Counted from the first letter of the stretch, positions 1-10,974 are shown. The stretch: 64,000 nt of DNA from Paenibacillus sp. FSL H8-0332 (GCF_037963835.1 NZ_CP150145.1:2914001-2978000); one strand, 5' to 3'. Notes: generated from the sequence alone by a model not told the origin. Program-made: numbers and translations.

Positions 1-828
<828 letters not shown>

Positions 829-930
829 TCCGCGTCTGCCTTCAGCTCACTTTTACAAATATCTGTCTGCTGTTTCAGTCTGTGGTCCCTACGGTATATG
901 ATTATTAATAACCATTAAAGGGGATTTCCT

Positions 931-1254
931 ATGATCATAAAAGGGATCGAAAACATGGACGGCGGCAATATAATGAGCCAGATTCAGCAAGGGGGCAAGT
1001 TCGTGATCTACACGTATTGCTTCTCTGTTGTCCTGATGACGTTCAGACGAAGCTCGGGCATCTATTTCATCAAGGCGGGCGAGGGCTCCGTCAAAAAAGG
1101 ATTGAAGTACACCCTGCTGACGGCCCTGGTGGGCTGGTGGGGGATTCCCTGGGGGCCGATCTATTCCATCGGCGCGTTCATCACCAACTTCAAGGGCGGC
1201 AAGGACGTCACGAGTGAAGTGTTAGCGGCTCTGTCGAACCAGAATGCTTCATAA
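931..1254 (+). CDS. Small putative membrane protein, function unknown
   Basis: A 107-residue protein whose specific family I do not recognise. It starts at an ATG preceded at good distance by AAAGGGGA. The middle carries a hydrophobic stretch around residues 60-85 rich in Trp, Gly and Pro (TLLTALVGWWGIPWGPIY), flanked by basic segments, which suggests one hairpin-like membrane insertion. It stands alone, 100 bp after the GH1 gene, and is closed by a clear hairpin terminator. An internal in-frame ATG at 955 is a weaker alternative start. Confidence 0.6.
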   Translation: MIIKGIENMDGGNIMSQIQQGGKFVIYTYCFSVVLMTFRRSSGIYFIKAGEGSVKKGLKYTLLTALVGWWGIPWGPIYSIGAFITNFKGGKDVTSEVLAALSNQNAS

Positions 1255-1271
1255 ATAGAAGTACACATACG

Positions 1272-1325
1272 AGAAGCTGTCCCGCATGCCGTGAAATATG
1301 GCTGGTTAGGACAGCTTCTTATTTA
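1272..1325 (+). terminator. Intrinsic terminator
   Basis: An 11-bp perfect stem (AGAAGCTGTCC paired with GGACAGCTTCT, 1272-1282 and 1309-1319) is followed by a short U-rich run. It closes the small membrane-protein gene. Confidence 0.75.
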
Positions 1326-1455
1326 AAAATAGAAGAATTTATATGTTGCACACGAGTCTACTCACTGGAATAACCACTTAATTATCTATAGCTCCTTATA
1401 ATATGTTATAATGAATTTCGGATTTCATACTAAGCAGAATAGAGGTCGCCAGAGG

Positions 1456-1755
1456 ATGAAAGTAAAAATTAACCGCAATGCAGCTAAAGTTCTAAAAGAT
1501 ATGCTGAACAGCCCGGAAGCGGAAGGCAAGAAAATCCGCGTAGTCATCACCCAGAATCACGGAGATCACGGACACTATGATGTGGCGCTGGATACACCTA
1601 CTGAGCACGATGAAGTGGTTGCTACAGATAAGGATATCGAGATTCTGCTGGATACCCGCGAACCGCTGCTCGACGGCGTCTGGATTCAGTATTTCTATGT
1701 GCCGCAGGAAGGCTTCTTCATCACCAATCCGTCTACCGGATTCCTGGAGAAATAA
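1456..1755 (+). CDS. HesB/IscA-fold-like protein without cysteines
   Basis: A 99-residue protein resembling the HesB/IscA-type (iron-sulfur cluster biosynthesis) fold: an N-terminal INRNAAKVLKDML helix and a C-terminal beta-rich part with LLDGVWIQYFY. It has no cysteine, so it cannot bind an Fe-S cluster the way IscA does; such Cys-less members are common in Bacillota and their role is unknown. I chose the ATG at 1456, with AGAGG just upstream, over an in-frame ATG at 1411 because the family starts at the MKVKINRNA sequence. The family call rests on pattern only. Confidence 0.6.
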   Translation: MKVKINRNAAKVLKDMLNSPEAEGKKIRVVITQNHGDHGHYDVALDTPTEHDEVVATDKDIEILLDTREPLLDGVWIQYFYVPQEGFFITNPSTGFLEK

Positions 1756-1789
1756 GCAGCAGTTAACTATGATCTGTGTTGCCTTAAGG

Positions 1790-1841
1790 CGGCGCTGTCT
1801 GAATCAGCCTCACCCGGCTGGTAAGACGGTGCCGTTTTTTT
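1790..1841 (+). terminator. Intrinsic terminator
   Basis: A long stem (CGGCGCTGTCT against AGACGGTGCCG, one G-U pair and one mismatch) with an inner CAGCC/GGCTG stem is followed by seven T residues at 1835-1841. It ends the HesB-like gene. Confidence 0.85.
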
Positions 1842-1869
1842 GTGCTGGGCATTACCAGCAGAAAGCACT

Positions 1870-2100
1870 TAAAAGGGATTAAGAAGCAAAAAGGAACGGA
1901 GGGGAAATTTGGAACTGGAGGAGCGGTAGCGTTCGCCTTTGTCAACGGATTTCAACCGTGAACAGCGGATTGGATCAAGAAATCTGTTGACGGGCAGCGG
2001 CCGTAAGTCCAAATGTTCACCGCAGTGACGACCAAGCTTCAAACTAGATTGTAAGTCTACGCCTAAAAGTCGTTGCAAAAGTATGCATTATCGTTGAATG
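1870..2100. other. Gene-free stretch with structured look
   Basis: About 230 bp without a plausible gene lie between the terminator and the promoter of the binding-protein gene. The sequence is rich in short GC-rich self-complementary blocks (for example GGAGCGGTAGCGTTCGCC, and CAACGGATTTCAACCG) and ends at a T- and A-rich promoter zone. It has the look of an interspersed repeat or non-coding RNA gene, but no second copy is present in this window and I cannot name it. Confidence 0.3.
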
Positions 2101-2129
2101 CCTATATTAGCGGGGCGCGGAATTTTTAT

Positions 2130-2154
2130 TATACTGTTCTTGTAAGCGATTACA
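2130..2154 (+). promoter_or_regulatory. -10 element and catabolite-responsive (cre) site
   Basis: A TATACT -10 box (2130-2135) is followed 5 bp later by TGTAAGCGATTACA (2141-2154), which fits the CcpA cre consensus TGWNANCGNTNNCA at every defined position. A cre just downstream of -10 normally represses. This predicts glucose repression of the binding-protein gene that starts at 2179. The -35 is not clear. Confidence 0.7.
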
Positions 2155-2178
2155 CACATATAGCTGGGGGGAATTCTA

Positions 2179-3768
2179 GTGAATAAGAAAAAAGCAATGA
2201 CACTGATGTCCAGTATTCTGATGATCTCTCTGCTCAGCGCGTGCGGAGGCGGTAACGGGAATGCCGGTGGAAACGCGGCGGAGCCGAAGGCCTCGGCCGC
2301 AGCAACGGAAGCTGCAGGAACGAATGCCCAACCAGCCAAGGATGCCGGTGCAGTGGATACATCCCAGCCTGTTACCCTGAAGATGATTTTCGTAGGTCCG
2401 AAGCCGGTTGATTATGATCAGGTATTCGGAGAGATCAATAAGAAGCTCAAGGAGAAAATCAACGCTACACTGGAAGCCGAGTTCCTGGACTGGTCCGACT
2501 GGGCGCAGAAATATCCGCTTAAGCTGGCGGCTAACGAGGACTTCGATCTGATCTATGCAGCCAATTGGGCAGGCTATAACGACCAGTCACTCAAAGGCGG
2601 GTTCCTGGAGCTGACGAACGAAATGCTGGAGAAATATGCACCTATGACCTGGAAGGCGATGCCTGAGGTGGCCTGGGGTCAGGCGAAGGTGAACGGCAAG
2701 CTGTATATGGTGCCTCAGAACCGCGGCGAAACCGTGGAGAAGCTGATTCTGTACCGCGAAGACCTGCGCAAAAAATATAACCTGCCGGAGATCAACAGTC
2801 CGGAGGCATACGCCAACTATCTCAAGACTATATCCGGTAAAGAGAAGGGGGTTACCCCATTCGTACCGGAGACCGGAGACTGGAAGCTGCATAATCTGGA
2901 CCGCATCCTGCTCAAGCAGCAGAACGAATGGAATCTGTTCGACCTCGATCTGCCGATGGGCTTCAAGCTGGATGATCCGGCCGGCAAAGTATTTAACTTA
3001 TATGAGACTCCTGAATTCAAGGAGCTTGTCTACTATTATAAAGATCTGGCTGAGAATAACGCCTGGTCGAAGAGCGCACTGAACAGCAAGCTGGATCATC
3101 AGCAGGAATTCAAGGCAGGCAAGGCAGCCTCCATCACCCACAATCTGGGTACGCTTGGCGCCTTGATGACCGATATGCGGGAGAAGAACTCCCCGTATGA
3201 GCTGGCTCTGGCCGATATTAACCCGGATAAGAAAAAATCCGTTGCCGTCTCTACGCAGAACGGCGTAGCGATTCACTCCACCTCCAAGCAGCCGGAACGT
3301 GCACTGATGATGATCGATCTGCTCCAGAACGACAAGGAGCTGCATGATCTGATGATGAACGGCATCACGGCGGTGCATTATAATCCGGTCGGCGAAGATA
3401 AATTCACGAACGCCGAGAAGAATGCGAACTATACCGGCTTCTCGAACTGGGGCTTCAACTCGCCGCTGAACCGGGATAACGCCTCCTTCCCGGATGAAGC
3501 GAACGCCCTGACTGACAAATGGGAGAAGGAGGTCTATCACTATCCGCTGGAGACCTTCGTCTTCGATAACAGCAAGGTGAAGACCGAAGTGGCCAATGTC
3601 GGCAATGTGATGCTGCAATACGGCATTCCGCTGGAATACGGCACTGTGAAGGACGTAGATGCGGGTCTGGCCAAGCTCCAGCAGCAGGTTAAGGCAGCCG
3701 GTATCGACACCATCATCGCAGAGGTGCAGCGTCAGATTGATGAATTCCTGGCGAATTCAGGCCAATAA
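2179..3768 (+). CDS. Extracellular sugar-binding lipoprotein (LplA-like)
   Basis: A 529-residue solute-binding protein of a carbohydrate ABC importer, anchored to the outer face of the membrane. The N-terminus has a signal peptide with lipobox LLSAC (Cys about residue 22) and then a Gly/Asn/Ala-rich linker to about residue 60. The C-terminal part resembles the DUF3502 region seen in Paenibacillus binding proteins. It starts at GTG with GGGGGG 8 bp upstream. No permease or ATPase genes lie next to it, so it is an orphan receptor, presumably sharing permeases encoded elsewhere. A cre-like site in its promoter suggests catabolite repression. The substrate cannot be read from the sequence. Confidence 0.88.
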   Translation: MNKKKAMTLMSSILMISLLSACGGGNGNAGGNAAEPKASAAATEAAGTNAQPAKDAGAVDTSQPVTLKMIFVGPKPVDYDQVFGEINKKLKEKINATLEAEFLDWSDWAQKYPLKLAANEDFDLIYAANWAGYNDQSLKGGFLELTNEMLEKYAPMTWKAMPEVAWGQAKVNGKLYMVPQNRGETVEKLILYREDLRKKYNLPEINSPEAYANYLKTISGKEKGVTPFVPETGDWKLHNLDRILLKQQNEWNLFDLDLPMGFKLDDPAGKVFNLYETPEFKELVYYYKDLAENNAWSKSALNSKLDHQQEFKAGKAASITHNLGTLGALMTDMREKNSPYELALADINPDKKKSVAVSTQNGVAIHSTSKQPERALMMIDLLQNDKELHDLMMNGITAVHYNPVGEDKFTNAEKNANYTGFSNWGFNSPLNRDNASFPDEANALTDKWEKEVYHYPLETFVFDNSKVKTEVANVGNVMLQYGIPLEYGTVKDVDAGLAKLQQQVKAAGIDTIIAEVQRQIDEFLANSGQ

Positions 3769-3805
3769 GCCTGACAGCTTAGTTACACCTTATATGTACA
3801 ATATG

Positions 3806-3852
3806 GCAGCGGTTCTCCCGTCTTGGGATGGAGAACCGCTGCTTTATGTTTT
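3806..3852 (+). terminator. Intrinsic terminator
   Basis: A perfect 13-bp stem, GCAGCGGTTCTCC with GGAGAACCGCTGC (3806-3818, 3830-3842), is followed by TTTATGTTTTT. It ends the binding-protein gene and may also serve the convergent oxidoreductase gene. Confidence 0.9.
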
Positions 3853-3894
3853 TATGCTCAATTCATACAGGTTTCATCTTTACCGGCCCGTCAT

Positions 3895-5247
3895 TCAGCT
3901 TGTAGTACGGGCTGGCGGGATACTCTGCGGATTGTTGAACACATTCCCGGGATCATATTTTGCCTTGACTCTGCGTAATCTGGCATAGTTCGTTCCATAA
4001 TAGACCGGCCCGGAAGGCTTGATACCCTGGTCAGGCACGTTGATGTAGCTTCCTACGATGAACGGCTGCAGCTTGCGGCGGGTGTTGCGGACGTAGAATA
4101 TATTTTTGGCGGCCTCTGATTTCTTGACCCAGGAGCTGTTCCACTCCACGTAGAATTTGGCTTTACGCCAGTAGAAGGCTGTAGATTTAGGAGATTTACG
4201 GCTTACCGCCCCACCCCAATTGAGGAAAAAGAACCCGGCGTCCTTCCCCTCCACCTTCTCCAGGAACTCACGCATCGGCTTAAATGCCTGATCCGGGAAC
4301 GGTTTCCTGCCGAAGGCACTGGAGAACTGGTTGCTGAAGCGCTGAGTCTGTACCGGATCGGGAGCTAACAAGAAGCTGACCACTTGCGGATAAGGCAGGG
4401 AACGGATCGTTTGGATCGTAGGCGTTCCTACACTTGTAATGGGCTTCAAGAGGCGGACAGCCTCAGCCTTAGATCCGAGGAACAGTCCCAGCATGCTGAC
4501 ATTTCCACCCTTTTTGGGACCGATGGATAATTCGCTGCCCAGTCTGGTATTCACGGAGGGAGCCCAGCGCTGCCAGGTCTTAAGGACCTTCTCGAACTGG
4601 CCCCAGGGCCAGGTGATGCGGAATACCGTTGCTGTGGCAGGAGCCGGGCGTACTTTGAATTTGTAACGGGTGCATACTCCGAAGTTCCCTCCGCCGCCCC
4701 CGCGGGAAGCCCAGAGCAGATCGGCATTACTTTTCTTATTCGCAATAATAATTCTGCCCTTGGCATCAACCATTTCGAGCTCCACGAGATTATCGCTGAC
4801 CAGTCCCAAGGTACGCTGAAGCGGGCCGATGCCGCCGCCCAGTGTAATGCCGCCGATTCCAACGGTAGGACTGTCCCCGAAAGGCGCCATATACCCCTTC
4901 CGGGCAAGCGTATGGGCGATTCTCCCGACTGTATTTCCGGCTCCGACGACGGCTGTACCGGTTTTGCGGCTTAGCTTAATGCTGTTCATCTCACTGACAT
5001 CAATGACGATGCCGCCGTTCACCTGGGACAGATTGACCTCCAGTGCATGTCTGCCGCCTCTGGGCCGGATGGGAATCCGGTGCTCGTTGGCCCATTTAAT
5101 GGCGTTCGACACATCTTGCGTCTTCTGGGCGAACACGAATACTTTGGGGAATCTGTCGGTATGCGGGTCCCAATTTTTGCGTGCTGCCTCATAACCCGGG
5201 TCACCTTTAAAGATTACCCGTCCGGTAAGCTTTGTTCTTGAATTCAC
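3895..5247 (-). CDS. FAD-linked oxidoreductase, berberine-bridge type
   Basis: A 450-residue secretory-signal-free flavoenzyme: FAD_binding_4 (VAO/PCMH) domain in the first 200 residues and a C-terminal BBE segment ending in YDPGNVFNNPQSI. The motif RGGRH (about residues 62-66) supplies the His that carries covalent FAD in this family. At the place where bicovalent members have a second Cys attachment the sequence reads GDSPTVGIGG, with Ser, so I expect a single covalent link. Such enzymes oxidise sugars or alcohols with O2; the substrate here is unknown. The start is GTG with AGGAG 10 bp upstream. It is a single gene convergent with the binding-protein gene. Confidence 0.88.
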   Translation of the reverse strand: MNSRTKLTGRVIFKGDPGYEAARKNWDPHTDRFPKVFVFAQKTQDVSNAIKWANEHRIPIRPRGGRHALEVNLSQVNGGIVIDVSEMNSIKLSRKTGTAVVGAGNTVGRIAHTLARKGYMAPFGDSPTVGIGGITLGGGIGPLQRTLGLVSDNLVELEMVDAKGRIIIANKKSNADLLWASRGGGGGNFGVCTRYKFKVRPAPATATVFRITWPWGQFEKVLKTWQRWAPSVNTRLGSELSIGPKKGGNVSMLGLFLGSKAEAVRLLKPITSVGTPTIQTIRSLPYPQVVSFLLAPDPVQTQRFSNQFSSAFGRKPFPDQAFKPMREFLEKVEGKDAGFFFLNWGGAVSRKSPKSTAFYWRKAKFYVEWNSSWVKKSEAAKNIFYVRNTRRKLQPFIVGSYINVPDQGIKPSGPVYYGTNYARLRRVKAKYDPGNVFNNPQSIPPARTTS

Positions 5248-5388
5248 TGGTTTCCAGCTCCTTTTGAGCTAATAATAGAAATACATAGGCATAGGTCTGA
5301 CTTTGACTAGGTATTGTATGCAGGGCGTTAGTCTATGGCGTGGGCTATAATGCGGCCTACAAATGAGAATTTCACACGAACACTATCT

Positions 5389-5450
5389 TTCTACTTCTTG
5401 CTGTAACGGCACAATACTAGTACAAGGACGGTACAGGCGTTTCTATTTGT
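5389..5450 (+). repeat. Interspersed palindromic repeat, copy A
   Basis: This 62-bp stretch aligns with 8408..8468 and 24779..24844: TTCTA(C/T)TTCT at the left, an AACGG arm, AAGGACGG in the middle and a CGTTTCTATTTGT-like right end. Copy A is the most degraded and its hairpin arms no longer pair well. It lies in the 320-bp gap upstream of the beta-helix gene, in which nothing else is evident. Confidence 0.6.
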
Positions 5451-5568
5451 CTATTGGCCGACAGCAGGAGTTAATTATTGCTAGATTGTACAGGTTTGTT
5501 GTTAAACACAGTGCATACATTAATCTGAAGGGGTAGATTAAATCTAGCAATTGTGAGGAGGAATAAGT

Positions 5569-6810
5569 ATGGCGATTTTATCGACAGGTCCCATTGAGAA
5601 TAGTCCTGCCGGCGGGGTCAGACCCTCTCAACTGGTAACGATCAAATTCGATAACCGGGACCCGCTAATCTCTTCGGTGATTCTGGTAGAAGGCTATGTC
5701 TTGAACGGAACCCGGACGCTGTATGCGCAAGAGGAATTCTCTATCGCTCCGAATGAAGTGATCACGAAGAACTACTTCGCCGATCTGAATGCATTTGAGT
5801 TTGTTTTCACGATCGACGATGCCGCTTCAGAAGTGATTCAAATCTCGGCATGGGGCAAAAATTCGGCAGGGCAGCTGGTTACAGCTCACCGCCTGGTATC
5901 CTCTGAAGTACTGGATCCCGCAGGATCAGTGGTTTTTGAATGGGGTGAAACGATCTTTTGGGCGGATTCGGCAGCTCCAGGGCCGGGCAGCGGATCTCCG
6001 TTTGATCCGTTTAACTCACTGCAGGCGGCCATTGATGCCGCAGCCAACAGTCCTTTAGCAGTGGCTATCGGTATGAGAGCACGCTGTATTGTGCTCATTG
6101 CGGCTAATTCAATTTTTGATGAAGATGTCGTCATCCCGCCTGCCCGGCACATTCAATTGCTTGGTCTGGGTCCGTGGGTACTTGGCAATTCGGATCTGGC
6201 GAATTTCGGATCATCAACTCCGCGCAATGTAACGATACAGACCGACCCGGCTGCCGAAGACGTATACAGTGATCAAGGACCTGCCTTTGTTGCGCGCCCG
6301 GTTACTGTGATAGGCACGTTTGATAACGGCACCTCCGTAAGCACCCATACGAACTATACGGATGGAGCCATTATCAGCGGCGACATTACTTTCCAGAATG
6401 TGGCTGTGGGGGATCCCTTTACAACTATAGAATTTCAGCTTCTGAATGCCCGGGTAGTCGGAGGTATCATCCAGGCGGGACACATGGGGAATTTAAATAC
6501 CTATTTATATCATAGCCGCATCAATACAATGGTTCATACGGGACTTAATATTCAGCGTATGGTTGACAGCCAGTCGGACGGGATCATCAATGTCCGCGGA
6601 TATTCCCATATCACGAATACAAATATTAATGGTGCAGTCACTGTAACACTTGCCTTGACAGATGTGCCGCCAACCGGGATTTTCAGCAGCCAGTTCGCCA
6701 CCATTACTTGGACCGGTCCGCTCACACTGGATACATCGTCCAACTATTATTTTGTGAACAGCGGTTCAACGTTAATCGGCACCAAAACCGTCTTATTCAG
6801 CTTGGCTTAG
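5569..6810 (+). CDS. Putative surface protein, beta-rich N-domain plus parallel beta-helix
   Basis: A 413-residue protein with no signal peptide. Residues about 15-115 form a beta-rich domain (SQLVTIKFDNRDP...) that resembles the whole of the 131-residue protein at 59426..59821. Residues about 125-400 have the repetitive Ile/Val/Asn/Gly/Thr-rich texture and the SGSPFDPFNSLQAAIDAAA opener typical of right-handed parallel beta-helix proteins. Lack of a signal peptide together with this fold is compatible with a spore-surface protein, but that is inference. It starts at ATG after a strong GAGGAGG-type site. It forms its own transcription unit. Confidence 0.6.
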   Translation: MAILSTGPIENSPAGGVRPSQLVTIKFDNRDPLISSVILVEGYVLNGTRTLYAQEEFSIAPNEVITKNYFADLNAFEFVFTIDDAASEVIQISAWGKNSAGQLVTAHRLVSSEVLDPAGSVVFEWGETIFWADSAAPGPGSGSPFDPFNSLQAAIDAAANSPLAVAIGMRARCIVLIAANSIFDEDVVIPPARHIQLLGLGPWVLGNSDLANFGSSTPRNVTIQTDPAAEDVYSDQGPAFVARPVTVIGTFDNGTSVSTHTNYTDGAIISGDITFQNVAVGDPFTTIEFQLLNARVVGGIIQAGHMGNLNTYLYHSRINTMVHTGLNIQRMVDSQSDGIINVRGYSHITNTNINGAVTVTLALTDVPPTGIFSSQFATITWTGPLTLDTSSNYYFVNSGSTLIGTKTVLFSLA

Positions 6811-7008
6811 GATTTCCTGTGTCATGTGTTGTGTTTCTTGCCACCGGGCTGCCCTCCGTCTACTTGGATCAGCATTCTGTTAAGGCCCGGTGCGCATGCT
6901 CATCTGCCGGGTTGCCGGGCTTCAACCAGACGGTCTTCACCTTGTGCGCTTTGTGAAGCGTCTGCTGCTGCTTTCCATAAATAACTGTGATTGATAACAC
7001 TTTAATTA

Positions 7009-7036
7009 TTTACATTTCGTGTAATGTATATATACT
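7009..7036 (+). promoter_or_regulatory. Sigma-A-type promoter of ddh
   Basis: TTTACA (7009-7014), 16-bp spacer, TATACT (7031-7036), about 50 bp ahead of the ddh start and its AGGGAGG ribosome site. Confidence 0.6.
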
Positions 7037-7092
7037 TAACATTTGAAGGATTCATATCTCCGGGTTAACCGGCAAGGGAGGATATTACAGAC

Positions 7093-8076
7093 ATGACTTC
7101 AACTATTAGAGTAGGGATCGTCGGATACGGAAATTTGGGCAAAGGGGTACAACAGGCCATTGCGCAGAACTCCGATATGGAGCTGGTAGCCATATTTACC
7201 CGCAGAGATCCGCAGCAGCTGGCAGACATCACAGGAACGCTTACCGAACACATATCAGCCGCCGAGCAGTACATAGGCAAGATTGATGTAATGATTCTGT
7301 GCGGCGGTTCCGCGACAGATCTGCCGGAGCAGACTCCGCAGCTGGCCCGGTTGTTCAATACGGTGGACAGCTTTGACACTCATGCCAAAATCCCCGATTT
7401 CTTCGCAGCGGTGGACAAGTCCGCCCGCGAAGGCGGCAGCGTAAGTGTGATTTCCACCGGCTGGGACCCGGGCATGTTCTCCATGAACCGGCTGCTGATG
7501 CAGTCGATCCTGCCGGTAGGCGAGGATTATACATTCTGGGGTACGGGAGTCAGCCAAGGGCATTCGGATGCGATCCGCCGGGTTCCCGGCGTCAAGGCAG
7601 GCGTACAATATACCGTGCCGGTCCAGGAGGTCATTGACAGCATTCGCGGAGGCGAGACCCCGGAGCTGTCCACCCGTGAGAAGCACCGCCGGGAATGTTA
7701 CGTAGTGGCTGAAGCAGGAGCTGACCGCGATGCCATTACCCGGACGATTGTGGAGATGCCGAACTATTTTGCCGATTATGATACAACGGTGCAATTCATC
7801 ACGGACGAGGAGCTTGCCGCTGAGCATTCAGGGATGCCGCACGGCGGCTTCGTCATCCGCAGCGGAGTGACTGGAGGCGGAAGCAAGCAGATTGCCGAAT
7901 TCGGGCTGAAGCTGGACAGCAACCCGGAATTCACCGCCAGCGTCCTGGCCGCCTATGCCCGCGCTGCTGTGCGCCTGAAGCAGGAGGGCCAGACAGGAGC
8001 CAAGACGGTATTCGACATTCCGCTCGGCCACCTGTCCCCAAGATCTGCTGAGGAGCTGCGGCGCGAGTTGCTGTAG
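7093..8076 (+). CDS. ddh: meso-diaminopimelate D-dehydrogenase
   Basis: A 327-residue NADPH-dependent enzyme that reductively aminates L-2-amino-6-oxopimelate to meso-diaminopimelate in one step, feeding lysine and peptidoglycan synthesis. The N-terminal Rossmann motif GIVGYGNLG (residues 8-16) binds NADP. Family signatures FTRRDP, VDSFDTHA, STGWDPGMFS and GHSDAIRR are all present, and the length matches the family. Start ATG follows AGGGAGG. It is a single gene with its own promoter. Many bacteria lack this shortcut, and it works beside the acetylase or succinylase branch in others. Confidence 0.96.
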   Translation: MTSTIRVGIVGYGNLGKGVQQAIAQNSDMELVAIFTRRDPQQLADITGTLTEHISAAEQYIGKIDVMILCGGSATDLPEQTPQLARLFNTVDSFDTHAKIPDFFAAVDKSAREGGSVSVISTGWDPGMFSMNRLLMQSILPVGEDYTFWGTGVSQGHSDAIRRVPGVKAGVQYTVPVQEVIDSIRGGETPELSTREKHRRECYVVAEAGADRDAITRTIVEMPNYFADYDTTVQFITDEELAAEHSGMPHGGFVIRSGVTGGGSKQIAEFGLKLDSNPEFTASVLAAYARAAVRLKQEGQTGAKTVFDIPLGHLSPRSAEELRRELL

Positions 8077-8119
8077 GCAACAATGAGAGGGATAAATCCC
8101 TTTGGTGAGGTCAAGTGTG

Positions 8120-8210
8120 ACTGAAGGAGAGTAATGAGGTGCACAAGTGCACCTGAATTCACCGGACTCAGGCTAAATGAGCGAATGAGAAGCATTAGTG
8201 CTCCTTCACC
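8120..8210 (+). other. Self-complementary intergenic segment after ddh
   Basis: Between ddh and gdhA the sequence has an outer stem TGAAGGAG/CTCCTTCA (8122-8129, 8201-8208) that encloses a perfect palindrome AGGTGCACAAGTGCACCT (8137-8154). No gene fits here. It could be a structured RNA or a protein-binding site. The rest of the 8077-8316 gap shows nothing I can name. Confidence 0.3.
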
Positions 8211-8316
8211 CGTCGTTGGCCCCTGTATCTGCCATTCGTACGCATAAGACCAGCCAGGTGCGCCCAGCATAACTACTAGCGAGCACAGGATCACCAACCA
8301 TCCATTTCCTAAACCT

Positions 8317-8362
8317 AAAAAAGAGGTGTCCCCAGCCAAATGGCTTAGGGACACCTCTTTTT
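8317..8362. terminator. Bidirectional intrinsic terminator
   Basis: AAAAAAGAGGTGTCCC pairs with GGGACACCTCTTTTT around a short loop that has its own GCCA/TGGC pairing. A-run on one side and T-run on the other let it serve both ddh (+) and gdhA (-). Confidence 0.92.
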
Positions 8363-8407
8363 GTATCAAAATATAAGAATTTATAAGTTTTACGCTATAA
8401 ATTATCC

Positions 8408-8468
8408 TTCTATTTCTCGCTGAAACGGTACCGTCCTTTAAAAGGACGGCAAAGCCGTTTCCACTTGT
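8408..8468 (+). repeat. Interspersed palindromic repeat, copy B
   Basis: This is the best-formed copy of the repeat also found at 5389 and 24779. It folds as AACGG...CCGTT outside and CCGTCCTTT/AAAGGACGG inside. It lies between the bidirectional terminator and the 3' end of gdhA. Confidence 0.65.
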
Positions 8469-8482
8469 TAAGTCTACAACAG

Positions 8483-9922
<1,440 letters not shown>

Positions 9923-10134
9923 TTAAAAGAATTCTATAAAACCTGACATCAATTTGCCAATCAATTATTTTTGGCATAGTCATTAAGAAATTCTATGAAC
10001 CTTACATATTATGCAAGCTATATGCGGCAGAATGTTAATAAACCTCTGGTCAATTCAGGATTGCAGTTCCCCTTGAATAGGGTATATATAAATAGCGGCA
10101 ATAGCATAAAGCATTGAGAGAGAGGCGTTAACAT

Positions 10135-10809
10135 ATGCATTTATTATCTGTAGCAGAATTGGTAGATGTGGAGAACCACGCCTGGGAAGAGATCAGGGAG
10201 CTGCTGAGTCAGGGATCACGCACCTACCGGCTGGAGGCGGCAGAGCCGGAGGCAGCAGCGCAGACACTGGTCCGGCTGCAGGTCAGCACGAAATCCTATC
10301 TGGGAGCGATAGCCTATGAGACAGGAGGAATTGTGTTCGAGCATGGCTGGATTACGCTGCTTGGTGCGGGAGCCGAAGGGATCTTCGGAAGCCTGGCCTC
10401 TTGGAATGGCCTGTCTACAGCGGATGATATTTCTCCCATGCCGGGGATGTTGATCGTGGCCTATGATGCGGCAGGCGGATTCTTCGGCCTGGATACGGGG
10501 CGGTTCGGGCAGACCGGTCATATCTATTATTATGCCCCGGATGTGCTGCAATGGGAGACCACCGAACTGACCTATTCGGGCTTCATCGGCTGGCTGGCGG
10601 AGGGGGACCTGGATCTGTTCTATGAAACGTTCCGCTGGGAGGGCTGGGAAGAGGCTGTCCAGCAGCTTGAGCCGGGCCAGGTCATGGGCTATTACCCGCC
10701 GCTGTGGACGAAGGAAGGCAGCGGCCCGCTTAGCCGCAAAGCACCAGCTTCTATTCTGGAGGCCTGGCGTTCAGCGAGAAGTGAGGGCGCTATAAATGAA
10801 GTAGAGTAA
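10135..10809 (+). CDS. DUF2625 family protein
   Basis: A 224-residue soluble protein that matches the DUF2625 pattern: RLQVSTKSYLGAIAYETGGIVFEHGWITLLGAG, GGFFGLDTG, YYYAPDVLQWE, and a terminal YYPPLWTKEG. The family is uncharacterised; members resemble SMI1/KNR4-type scaffolds, sometimes found as immunity proteins, but no toxin gene lies beside this one. ATG start follows AGAGAGG. A TTGCAG/16/TATATA promoter at 10061-10088 is possible. Confidence 0.8.
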   Translation: MHLLSVAELVDVENHAWEEIRELLSQGSRTYRLEAAEPEAAAQTLVRLQVSTKSYLGAIAYETGGIVFEHGWITLLGAGAEGIFGSLASWNGLSTADDISPMPGMLIVAYDAAGGFFGLDTGRFGQTGHIYYYAPDVLQWETTELTYSGFIGWLAEGDLDLFYETFRWEGWEEAVQQLEPGQVMGYYPPLWTKEGSGPLSRKAPASILEAWRSARSEGAINEVE

Positions 10810-10850
10810 GGCCCGCGGCAGCCAAGGGATTCTATGTGTTGTCCGTAAAC

Positions 10851-10879
10851 TTTACAAACAGCATCGGAATAGGTATAAT
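10851..10879 (+). promoter_or_regulatory. Strong sigma-A promoter of the usp-mrp operon
   Basis: TTTACA (10851-10856), exactly 17 bp, TATAAT (10874-10879). It lies upstream of a short leader that holds an intrinsic terminator and then the operon. Confidence 0.8.
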
Positions 10880-10910
10880 TTAAGTATATTTCAGGGTTTG
10901 AAACAACAAA

Positions 10911-10938
10911 GAGGGGCCTAACGCCATTAGGCTCCTTT
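10911..10938 (+). terminator. Leader terminator (possible attenuator) of usp-mrp
   Basis: GGGGCCTAA pairs with TTAGGCTCC (one G-U pair) across CGCCA and is followed by TTTTG. It sits only about 25 nt after the predicted transcription start, so most transcripts would stop unless the hairpin is bypassed. Confidence 0.65.
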
Positions 10939-10974
10939 TGTATTTTCACCCATGTTAACAGGAGGGCGAAAGTC

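Noticed and set aside
7255..7827. 190-codon minus-strand frame opposite ddh
   Set aside because: It is antisense to a well-conserved enzyme, has no ribosome site and no family pattern.
10880..10974. Na+-type or other known riboswitch in the usp-mrp leader
   Set aside because: The leader is only about 90 nt and holds one simple terminator hairpin; no aptamer-sized fold is possible before the terminator.
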